Shown: positions 1 to 6,145 of the stretch, piece by piece | Numbering within the stretch: position 1 is the first letter of the stretch | Layout: each line of letters begins with the position of its first letter | Translations under genes and position numbers: made by a program | The notes under the pieces: generated by a model | What the model was told of the DNA's origin: nothing | Seen by the model: only the letters and a program-made list of their open reading frames with translations | Database searches by the model: none | From: a virus | Strand: one strand, 5' to 3' | IMG/VR virus record: IMGVR_UViG_3300002137_000151 | Span: 1-22,987 of that record | Length of the DNA: 22,987 bases

Positions 1-299
1 CTATCATCGACATCAGTAAGGCGGAGGCAAACCGCAACTTCCTTATCCAAGCGCTAACTGGTGACACCACAGACAACTACAAAGGCTGTGTTGGCATTGG
101 GGCAGTTAAGGCAAAAGCCGCTTTAGCAAAATTCAACATGATTTCTGACATTGAGCAAGCATGGGAAGCTGTTGTCGCTTTGTTTTTAAAGGCGGGACAG
201 ACGGTAGATGAGGCGCTTTTACAGGCACGTATGGCACGGATCCTACGCCACGGGGAGTATGACTTTAAGACAGGAGAAATCAGCTTATGGAAGATGTAA
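1..299 (+). CDS. T7 gp6-like 5'-3' exonuclease, C-terminal part (5' end outside window)
   Basis: Reading from base 3, the last 98 residues of a protein are visible, ending at a TAA at 297-299. The segment LTGDTTDNYKGCVGIGAVKA is the helix-hairpin-helix/metal-site region typical of the flap-endonuclease/5'-3' exonuclease family, with the GDxTDNxxGxxGxG signature. The tail (WEAVVALF, then ARMARILRHGEYDF) matches the style of T7 gp6 C-termini. In T7 this enzyme degrades host DNA to feed phage synthesis and removes RNA primers. Its place just upstream of nucleotide-metabolism genes and the head genes matches the T7 order. The N-terminal catalytic half is outside the window, so its integrity cannot be judged. 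The 3' end overlaps the next gene by 13 bases, which suggests coupled translation. Confidence 0.88.
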   Translation, partial: IIDISKAEANRNFLIQALTGDTTDNYKGCVGIGAVKAKAALAKFNMISDIEQAWEAVVALFLKAGQTVDEALLQARMARILRHGEYDFKTGEISLWKM

Positions 300-526
300 T
301 AAACACCCCTACGCATTACACACAGGGCAGTATTGAACCTATCGACTTTATCGCAGGTAACAAGATGTGCTTCCTTTCTGGTAACATCATAAAATATGTC
401 ACCAGACATAAGTACAAGGGCAAGCCTTTAGAAGATCTTGAAAAGGCTGAGTTTTATCTAAAGCGTCTCATCAAAGAAACACGGATGAGTCTTCTGCGCG
501 ACAGCAGTCAGGAGCTAGGGAAGTGA
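287..526 (+). CDS. DUF3310 family protein (T7 gp1.7-like nucleotide kinase family)
   Basis: A 79-residue protein with the DUF3310 signature at residues 6-60: N-x-P-x-H-Y near the start, then IEPIDFI, GNIIKYVTRHKYKG, and a final helix with EDLEKAEFYL. T7 gp1.7, which carries this domain, is an atypical deoxynucleotide kinase without a Walker motif. A nucleotide kinase role here is therefore plausible but inferred. The start ATG lies inside the exonuclease gene in another frame. The next solid gene is mazG, with a possible 15-codon ORF bridging the gap. Lying beside mazG and ribonucleotide reductase genes supports a nucleotide-pool role. Family assignment is firm; the catalytic role is less so. 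Confidence 0.85.
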   Translation: MEDVINTPTHYTQGSIEPIDFIAGNKMCFLSGNIIKYVTRHKYKGKPLEDLEKAEFYLKRLIKETRMSLLRDSSQELGK

Positions 527-570
527 TTGAGCATAATTTTTTAGACCAAGCAGAGGAAGCAACATTTTGA
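523..570 (+). CDS. Possible 15-residue micro-ORF bridging DUF3310 gene and mazG
   Basis: A GTG at 523 overlaps the preceding TGA (GTGA). The frame reads MIEHNFLDQAEEATF and ends in a TGA at 568-570 that overlaps the TTG start of mazG (TTGA). An AGGAG at 510-514 lies 8 bases upstream of the GTG, good spacing for a ribosome binding site. Double overlap plus a Shine-Dalgarno site is suggestive, either of a real micro-peptide or of a leader that hands ribosomes on to mazG. At 15 codons chance is a serious alternative, and no family is recognised. Confidence 0.3.
   Translation: MIEHNFLDQAEEATF
553..559 (+). promoter_or_regulatory. Ribosome binding site for mazG (supports TTG start)
   Basis: GAGGAAG at 553-559 lies 8 bases (counting from AGGAA) upstream of a TTG at 567. 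The next in-frame ATG is 15 codons further on, with no comparable upstream motif, so the TTG start is preferred. Confidence 0.6.
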
Positions 571-902
571 TTTCAGAAATAGATATAAAAGACTTTGGGG
601 TATACGAGCAAATGGCGGCAAAGACCGCTGTTTACCCAAAAGAACGAGCAATGGAGTATCTCAGCACAGGTATGGCGGCTGAGGTGGGAGAGTTCTGCGG
701 TAAAATAGCCAAGACTTTCCGAAAAGATAAAGACCTCGACAAAGAGGCGGCGGCTCAGGAGCTGGGGGATGTTATGTGGTTTGTGGCGCTAACGTGCCGT
801 GAGCTTGGCTACACAATGCAACAGGTAGCCACCATGAATATTATCAAACTACATGACCGAAAGGAACGTGGAGTTCTCAAAGGCGATGGGGACTACCGTT
901 AA
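567..902 (+). CDS. mazG: MazG-like nucleoside triphosphate pyrophosphohydrolase
   Basis: A 111-residue all-alpha NTP-pyrophosphatase. Metal-binding acidic residues sit in EVGE (E39, E42) and ELGD (E65, D68). The C-terminus has the family ending N-x-x-KLxxR followed by KGDGDYR. MazG enzymes hydrolyse (d)NTPs to monophosphates and pyrophosphate. Phage versions have been proposed to alter host nucleotide or alarmone pools, although direct (p)ppGpp hydrolysis is disputed. The TTG start is chosen from the Shine-Dalgarno site at 553-559; an ATG at residue 16 is the alternative. nrdA begins three bases after the stop. The length is that of a single-domain phage MazG rather than the two-domain E. coli enzyme. 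Confidence 0.88.
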   Translation: MISEIDIKDFGVYEQMAAKTAVYPKERAMEYLSTGMAAEVGEFCGKIAKTFRKDKDLDKEAAAQELGDVMWFVALTCRELGYTMQQVATMNIIKLHDRKERGVLKGDGDYR

Positions 903-905
903 AAT

Positions 906-2651
906 ATGAAACATCTAGGACTCGACATTAACCTGAGCCGCGACAGCCTTCTCAGCGACCAAGCATCCACCCTTCTCAAGGGCTACTATATGCTTAGCAC
1001 CGAAACGTCTCCACAAGAGGCATACGCACGAGCGGCAGTAGCTTTCAGCGACAACAACAAAGAGTTGGCTCAGCGAATATATGACTATGCATCAAAGCAA
1101 TGGTTTATGTTCTCATCACCCATCTTATCAAATGCCCCACTCCCTAATGAGAAAACCCGTGGGCTACCCATTAGCTGTTTTCTTACATTTGTTCCTGACA
1201 CTCTAGAGGGACTTATTGATCACACTACAGAATTGCGGTGGCTGTCTGTAAAAGGTGGGGGTGTAGGAGGGCATTGGAGCGCTGTGCGGTCAACAAGTGC
1301 CGTTGCTCCCAGCCCCATCCCCTTTCTCAAGACTGTGGATGCAGACATGACTGCGTACCGCCAAGGAACCACCCGCAAAGGATCCTACGCGGCGTACCTC
1401 GATATCAGCCATCCAGACATTATTGAATTCTTAAACATCCGAGTACCTACAGGTGGGGATGCAAACAGAAAGTGTTTTAATCTACACAACGCAATCAACA
1501 TTACTGATGCGTTTATGAAAGCCGTTGAAAACGGTACGTCTTGGGATCTTATAGATCCAAACGACAAGACCCTTCGTGAGACTGTCAACGCACGAGAGTT
1601 GTGGACACGCATCTTAGAGGTACGCTTTCGCACAGGTGAGCCGTATCTGAATTTTATTGATACAGCTAACGCCGCCTTACCCCAGACCCAAAAGGACTTA
1701 GGGTTAAGGATCAACGGGAGTAATCTATGCAATGAGATACACCTCGCCACGGATGAGTTCCGCACCGCAGTATGTTGCTTGTCCTCTGTAAACTTAGAGT
1801 TCTATGATGATTGGAAAGACACCACAATGGTGGAGGATCTTGTGGAGTTTCTAGATAACGTTCTGACGTTCTTTATCGAAAACGCCCCCATGTCCCTTAA
1901 ACGTGCGATCTACAGCGCCAAGATGGAGAGATCCATAGGACTGGGTGCTATGGGGTTTCATAGCTATCTTCAAAAGCAGATGCTCCCTTGGGAGTCCCCC
2001 TTAGCTGTATCTGCTAATCGTCAAATTTTTAAAAGGATCAAAGATGACGCGGTTAAAGCAAGCCTACGTTTGGGTAAAGAACGTGGTGAGGCAAGCGATA
2101 TGGTGGGTACTGGAATGCGTAATGCTCACCTCCTTGCTATTGCTCCTAATGCTAATAGCAGTATTATTGCTGGGTGTTCTCCTAGTATCGAGCCTTGGAA
2201 GAGTAATGCTTACACCCATCGCACTCGTGCAGGAGCGCATCTGGTCAAAAACAAGCATCTCGAAGCCCTCCTCGTTGAACGCGGTTTGGACGATCCTGAA
2301 ACGTGGCGTTCAATAATACTGAACCAAGGATCCATCCAGCACCTAACAGAGTTGTCTGATTGGGAGCGGGACGTATTCAAGACGGCTTTTGAATTAGATC
2401 AGGGGTGGGTTGTGGATCAAGCAGGTCATCGCCAATCCTATGTATGTCAAGGACAGAGCGTCAATCTCTTCTTCCCAGAAGGAAGTGACAAAGCGTATGT
2501 AAATAGCGTACACCTTAGAGCCTATAAAGCAGGGCTAAAGGGGCTGTATTATCTCCGCACAAGTGCGGGTGTTGTAGCTGAGAAGGTTTCTCAAAAGGTC
2601 TCGCGCAACGCGCTTAGGGACGCTGAGGACTGCTTAGCCTGTCATGGATAA
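906..2651 (+). CDS. nrdA: Ribonucleotide reductase class I, large (alpha) subunit
   Basis: A 581-residue NrdA-type protein. Class I features are visible: redox cysteine C91 in PISCFLT, the active-site NLCNEI (N273, C275, E277), the partner cysteine in AVCCLSSVNL (C290/C291), a Tyr-Tyr pair in GLYYLRT that matches the radical-transfer pair, and a C-terminal tail with C576-x2-C579 for reduction by thioredoxin or glutaredoxin. It reduces ribonucleoside diphosphates with the radical from NrdB, encoded just downstream. It is much shorter than E. coli NrdA (about 760 residues). The N-terminus enters the alpha domain directly, with no ATP-cone, so dATP feedback through that domain should be absent. 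Class II is unlikely because a full NrdB follows. Confidence 0.95.
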   Translation: MKHLGLDINLSRDSLLSDQASTLLKGYYMLSTETSPQEAYARAAVAFSDNNKELAQRIYDYASKQWFMFSSPILSNAPLPNEKTRGLPISCFLTFVPDTLEGLIDHTTELRWLSVKGGGVGGHWSAVRSTSAVAPSPIPFLKTVDADMTAYRQGTTRKGSYAAYLDISHPDIIEFLNIRVPTGGDANRKCFNLHNAINITDAFMKAVENGTSWDLIDPNDKTLRETVNARELWTRILEVRFRTGEPYLNFIDTANAALPQTQKDLGLRINGSNLCNEIHLATDEFRTAVCCLSSVNLEFYDDWKDTTMVEDLVEFLDNVLTFFIENAPMSLKRAIYSAKMERSIGLGAMGFHSYLQKQMLPWESPLAVSANRQIFKRIKDDAVKASLRLGKERGEASDMVGTGMRNAHLLAIAPNANSSIIAGCSPSIEPWKSNAYTHRTRAGAHLVKNKHLEALLVERGLDDPETWRSIILNQGSIQHLTELSDWERDVFKTAFELDQGWVVDQAGHRQSYVCQGQSVNLFFPEGSDKAYVNSVHLRAYKAGLKGLYYLRTSAGVVAEKVSQKVSRNALRDAEDCLACHG

Positions 2652-2654
2652 CCT

Positions 2655-2921
2655 ATGATACCAAAACAGTTTGCGTTAGCTGGCTGTACGTGGAGGGTAG
2701 TGGAGGTTGTGGATATGGAGGACTTAGGTTGTACCAATCCACAAACCTTCACTATCACCCTGCGTAAATCACTTAACACACAAGCAAAAGAGCAAACTTT
2801 TTGCCATGAGCTAGTCCACGCCATCAAATTTACGATGGGGCAGACGGAGCATAGTGAGCAAGAAGTGGATGCCTTTGGGCATCTTTTATATCAATTCCTG
2901 AAACATAAAGGTAGCAAATGA
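2655..2921 (+). CDS. Small HExxH putative zinc metallopeptidase between nrdA and nrdB
   Basis: An 88-residue protein with a zinc-peptidase motif, HELVH at residues 51-55. A downstream acidic residue, E70 in EQEVDAFG, fits the third ligand of the HExxH...ExxA arrangement seen in ImmA/IrrE-like and other minimal phage metallopeptidases. The first half is beta-rich with Cys11 and Cys26. It has no signal peptide or membrane segment, so it should act in the cytoplasm. It starts 3 bases after nrdA and its stop overlaps the nrdB start (ATGA), so it is built into the RNR operon. Substrate unknown: cleavage of a host regulator or phage protein is possible. Metallopeptidase assignment is by motif only. 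Confidence 0.75.
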   Translation: MIPKQFALAGCTWRVVEVVDMEDLGCTNPQTFTITLRKSLNTQAKEQTFCHELVHAIKFTMGQTEHSEQEVDAFGHLLYQFLKHKGSK

Positions 2922-3874
2922 GCCTTCTTGCACCATCAATGACCTACAAGCCCTTCAAATATGCATGGGCTGTAGAGTCAGCAGTACAACATGAAAAAAT
3001 CCATTGGGGAGAATGGGAAGCCAAGCTCCAAGAAGACGTAACACAATGGAAGAATGGTGACTTATCCACCAGCGAAAAGAAACACATTACCTCGATTTTA
3101 CGGCTGTTTACACAGTCAGATGTTGCGGTAGGTGGCAACTACATCAACTTATTCCTCCCAAAATTCCACAACAACGAGATCCGCGCAATGCTTACCTCGT
3201 TTGTTAATCGAGAGTTTGTACACCAACGCGCCTACTCACTCCTAAACGACACCCTTGGGCTTCCTGAAGAGGAGTATGGGGCATTCCTTGATTATGATGA
3301 GATGCGTGAAAAAATCGAATTCATGCAGAACGGGGACACCTCGACATTGACTGGTTTGGCTAAAGCGTTAGCACAGTCGGCGTGTAACGAGGGGATGAGC
3401 CTGTTCTCAGCGTTTGTGATGCTTCTAAACTACCAACGGTTTGGGAAGATGCGTGGAATGTGTGAGATCGTTGAGTGGTCGATCCGTGATGAAACAATGC
3501 ACGTCCAAGGAATGACCCAATTATTCCGCCAATTTTGTGAAGAACACCCAAGGATCATTACAGATGAATTTAAAAAAGGCATTTACCAAATGTTCAGAGA
3601 TGCTGTTTCTCTGGAGGATAAGGTTATTGATTTGGCGTATCAACTTGATGGTTCGATTGAAGGTCTGGAAAAAAGCGATGTCAAAATATACATTCGATAT
3701 TTAGCAGACCGCCGCCTGACCCAGCTTGGGCTGAAGCCAAATTGGGAAGTACCAGAGAACCCCCTGCCTTGGCTGGATTGGTTAATTTCTGGAGACAGTT
3801 TCAAAAACTTCTTTGAAGGCACAGTCACCGATTATTCCTCAGATGGAATGGCAGGAGATTGGGGCTGGAGCTAG
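2918..3874 (+). CDS. nrdB: Ribonucleotide reductase class I, small (beta) subunit
   Basis: A 318-residue ferritin-like R2 protein. The diiron ligands line up with E. coli NrdB by spacing: D68, E99, H102, E158, E192 and H195, with the radical tyrosine Y106 four residues after H102 (EFVHQRAY). The intervals D-to-E (31) and E158-to-E192 (34) equal those of E. coli, while the middle interval is about 30 residues shorter. All metal and radical residues are present, so a tyrosyl-radical class I enzyme is expected rather than a metal-free or Phe-substituted type. The C-terminus, rich in Gly/Asp/Trp (GDWGWS), would dock on NrdA. The start overlaps the metallopeptidase stop by four bases. Confidence 0.95.
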   Translation: MSLLAPSMTYKPFKYAWAVESAVQHEKIHWGEWEAKLQEDVTQWKNGDLSTSEKKHITSILRLFTQSDVAVGGNYINLFLPKFHNNEIRAMLTSFVNREFVHQRAYSLLNDTLGLPEEEYGAFLDYDEMREKIEFMQNGDTSTLTGLAKALAQSACNEGMSLFSAFVMLLNYQRFGKMRGMCEIVEWSIRDETMHVQGMTQLFRQFCEEHPRIITDEFKKGIYQMFRDAVSLEDKVIDLAYQLDGSIEGLEKSDVKIYIRYLADRRLTQLGLKPNWEVPENPLPWLDWLISGDSFKNFFEGTVTDYSSDGMAGDWGWS

Positions 3875-3902
3875 TAAGTAACCCATTATCGGACGTTTTA
3901 CT

Positions 3903-4079
3903 ATGAACTATCCTACAAGAAAGCCTCCTCTTTCTAAAGAGCTATTAGCCTTTCTTAATGAAACGTATCCCGACACACTCCCACGATCTACGTCACTAAC
4001 TGAACGAGATCTAGCATACCTTCAAGGACAGCGGAGTGTTGTTGATTTTATAATTAACCTATTTGAACAGGATGACTGA
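3903..4079 (+). CDS. Hypothetical 58-residue protein
   Basis: An ATG at 3903 opens a 58-codon frame to a TGA at 4077-4079. It fills most of the space between nrdB and the next small gene. The protein begins MNYPTRKPPLSKELLAFLN and ends with the acidic FEQDD; the middle holds LTERDLAYLQGQRSVVDFII. It looks like a compact, mostly helical soluble protein with no membrane segment. Only one base separates its stop from the next start at 4081. The upstream ribosome site is weak (GGA in the 3890s). Small genes at this place in T7 (6.5 to 7) vary greatly, and no function is assigned. Position, reading direction and tight packing make it likely real. Confidence 0.65.
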   Translation: MNYPTRKPPLSKELLAFLNETYPDTLPRSTSLTERDLAYLQGQRSVVDFIINLFEQDD

Positions 4080-4080
4080 T

Positions 4081-4296
4081 ATGTGTCTAATGGATGCACC
4101 TGCGACTCCAAAGACTCCTGACCCACCTGCGCCAGCGGCGGCACCTGTTGCCTCTAAAGAGCCAGACTTAAAGGTCAAGCGAGGAAAGTCACGCGCAGAA
4201 ATTGCCCAAGGCAAAAGTCGTTACCGAGTTGATTCCAAGAAAACCAATACTGGTTCTCAAATCTCCTCTGGTACGGGTCTAAATATACCAACATAA
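4081..4296 (+). CDS. Small Met-Cys virion-type protein (T7 gp6.7/gp7.3-like), copy 1
   Basis: A 71-residue protein beginning MCLMDAP, followed by a Pro/Ala-rich stretch, then the basic LKVKRGKSRAEIAQGKSRYR and the ending SSGTGLNIPT. The frame is open upstream to 4063, but the ATG at 4081 is preferred: AGGA at 4069-4072 lies 8 bases upstream, and this start gives the same Met-Cys N-terminus as the next gene. The shared GLNIPT ending shows the two are sister genes. From memory, T7 gp6.7 starts Met-Cys with an LKVER segment and T7 gp7.3 ends in a similar Gly-rich motif; both are small virion proteins near the connector gene. A virion role is inferred from position and these resemblances. Confidence 0.65.
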   Translation: MCLMDAPATPKTPDPPAPAAAPVASKEPDLKVKRGKSRAEIAQGKSRYRVDSKKTNTGSQISSGTGLNIPT

Positions 4297-4306
4297 GGAG
4301 AAGCGT

Positions 4307-4585
4307 ATGTGTGGTGGTGGTAGAGGGGGTGGCGGCGGCGGCGGCGGCTCCCAACAAAAAGCGGCAGGGGCACCGACCCCAGCAAGTCAAGGTAGCGCAG
4401 GTGGTAGTGCAGGTGGCGGTGGTGCCCCAGCAGTATCAAGTGCGAATGATAAATCCCGAAATCAGGCGAATAGACGCGCCAACGGTGCAAATCGGAATTC
4501 TTATAAAGTGAGCCTTAAAGTTGATCGTGCAAACGTCGGCGGCGATGGTTCCTCTGGGTTAAATATCCCAACTACGAGAGGCTAA
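4307..4585 (+). CDS. Small Gly-rich Met-Cys virion-type protein (T7 gp6.7/gp7.3-like), copy 2
   Basis: A 92-residue protein starting MCGGG with a nearly pure glycine run to residue 14, then Gly/Ala/Ser-rich sequence, a basic Asn/Arg-rich middle (KSRNQANRRANGANRNSYK), SLKVDR, and a C-terminus SSGLNIPTTRG. It matches the preceding gene at both ends (Met-Cys; LKV-basic; GLNIPT), so the pair probably arose by duplication. A strong AAGGAGA lies just upstream and the connector gene starts one base after its stop. The low-complexity body suggests a disordered chain packaged in or ejected from the virion, as proposed for T7 gp6.7/gp7.3. Function is inferred, not shown. Confidence 0.68.
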   Translation: MCGGGRGGGGGGGGSQQKAAGAPTPASQGSAGGSAGGGGAPAVSSANDKSRNQANRRANGANRNSYKVSLKVDRANVGGDGSSGLNIPTTRG

Positions 4586-4586
4586 A

Positions 4587-6143
4587 ATGCAATCACAACT
4601 GATGAGTGGATCCCCTCAGTCAGTTGCCCATCGGTACGGTCAATTAGAGGCTAACCGTATGCCATTTTTGGAACGGGGGCGTAGAGCGGCTGAACTAACA
4701 ATTCCAACGCTTTTACCCAAGGCGGGGAGTACATCTTCAACAGATTTCCCAACGCCGTTTCAATCGGTAGGGGCACGAGGGACGAACAACCTAGCGTCCA
4801 AACTTTTGTTGGCTCTTCTTCCGCCGAATGCCCCGTTCTTCAGGCTTTCGATAGATGAACAAACTGCTCAGATGATTGCGCCTCAGAAGCGCGGCGAGAT
4901 TGAAGCTAATCTTGCTAAGATCGAACGAGTAGCAATGCAAGAGATTGAGACTACAGCGGCACGGGTGCCAATCTATGAGGCACTACGTTCTTTAATTGTC
5001 ACAGGCAATGCCCTGCTCTTTGTACCACCGACAGGGGGTATTCGCGTATTTCGCTTAGACCGTTTCGTAGTCAAGCGTGATGCGATGGGTAATGTATTAG
5101 AAGTTATCACAAAAGAGACTGTAGCACGTCAAGCGCTACCTCCTGAAGCACAGGCGGTATTATCTGAGCCAAACAGTACAGATCAAGCCAACGTAGATTT
5201 ATACACACGGTGTGTGCTGGTCAAAGACTACTGGGAGTTAATCCAAGAAGTAGAAGGTACCGCAGTAAAAGGCAGTTATGCCAAGATTGCCGTGGATCGC
5301 ACACCCTTTATCCCATTACGTTTTATTCGCGTGGATGGTGAGGATTATGGGCGAGGATATGTAGAAGAGTACTTTGGTGACCTCGCGTCCCTAGAGTCTT
5401 TAACACAGGCTATTGTTGAAGGTGCGGCGGCGGCGGCTAAGTTACTATTCTTGGTGCGCCCAAATGGTACAACCAAGATGAGCGCCCTAGCTAAAGCACC
5501 TAATGGTGCGTTCGTGCAGGGGTCTGATGAGGATGTCTCTGTACTTCAGCTTAATAAGCAAAACGATTTCTCAGTAGCACAGGAAACTTCCCGTCAAATT
5601 ACTGAGCGAATGGCATTTGCATTCTTATTAAATACATCCGTTCAACGGGATGCTGAGCGCGTAACCGCAGAAGAAGTGCGTTTCATGGCACAGGAACTAG
5701 AGAGCGCCTTAGGTGGTGTCTACTCAATTCTTAGCCAAGAACTCCAAGCACCTTTTATTGAGCTGGTGATGAACCGCTTAGAGCTTCAGGGGAAAATCCC
5801 CATGATGCCTAAGGAGGCTGTAAAGCCACAGATCATCACAGGTCTTGAGGCACTTGGTCGCGGGCAGGACTTAAATAAGTTAGCAACGTTCCTAAAATTC
5901 TTACAACCACTTGGTGCTGACATCTTGGCACGTGAGATGAACATCGATGACTATATTAATCGTCTAGGTGCTTCACTTGGTATTGAGACAGAAGGGCTTA
6001 TTAAGTCCCCAGAGCAGAAAGCAATGGAAGCTCAGGCGGCACAACAGGCTCAACAACAACAACTCATGCAACAAACAATGGCAGGTATGGCTGAACGAGC
6101 CGCACCTCAGTTGGCACAAGGCATGATGCCGAAACAGGGTTAA
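4587..6143 (+). CDS. Head-tail connector (portal) protein, T7 gp8-like
   Basis: A 518-residue protein of the T7 connector family (T7 gp8 is 536 residues). Recognisable features are the N-terminal SVAHRYGQLEANRMPFLER, the segment GARGTNNLASKLLLALLPPN, and a central VEEYFGDLASLESLTQAIVEGAAAAAKL stretch (first part cited only). The last 40 residues are Gln/Met/Ala-rich. Twelve copies form the DNA gate at one capsid vertex, nucleating the scaffold-driven prohead and holding the gp11/gp12 tail. GAGAGG lies just upstream of the ATG, and the next gene begins two bases after the stop. Position, length and sequence style agree, so the call is firm. Confidence 0.93.
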   Translation: MQSQLMSGSPQSVAHRYGQLEANRMPFLERGRRAAELTIPTLLPKAGSTSSTDFPTPFQSVGARGTNNLASKLLLALLPPNAPFFRLSIDEQTAQMIAPQKRGEIEANLAKIERVAMQEIETTAARVPIYEALRSLIVTGNALLFVPPTGGIRVFRLDRFVVKRDAMGNVLEVITKETVARQALPPEAQAVLSEPNSTDQANVDLYTRCVLVKDYWELIQEVEGTAVKGSYAKIAVDRTPFIPLRFIRVDGEDYGRGYVEEYFGDLASLESLTQAIVEGAAAAAKLLFLVRPNGTTKMSALAKAPNGAFVQGSDEDVSVLQLNKQNDFSVAQETSRQITERMAFAFLLNTSVQRDAERVTAEEVRFMAQELESALGGVYSILSQELQAPFIELVMNRLELQGKIPMMPKEAVKPQIITGLEALGRGQDLNKLATFLKFLQPLGADILAREMNIDDYINRLGASLGIETEGLIKSPEQKAMEAQAAQQAQQQQLMQQTMAGMAERAAPQLAQGMMPKQG

Positions 6144-6145
6144 AC

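Noticed and set aside
1385-1765. Minus-strand frame of 126 codons inside nrdA
   Set aside because: Lies wholly antisense to a conserved enzyme gene; no start signal and no recognisable domain.
4063-4080. Upstream TTG (4063) or ATG (4072) as start of the 71-residue protein
   Set aside because: Neither has a ribosome site at proper distance, and both overlap the preceding gene; ATG 4081 has AGGA 8 bases upstream and gives the Met-Cys N-terminus shared with the sister gene.
4311-4511. Second + strand frame over the Gly-rich small gene
   Set aside because: Produced by the GGT/GGC-rich repeat; no own ribosome site and no stop-start packing with neighbours.
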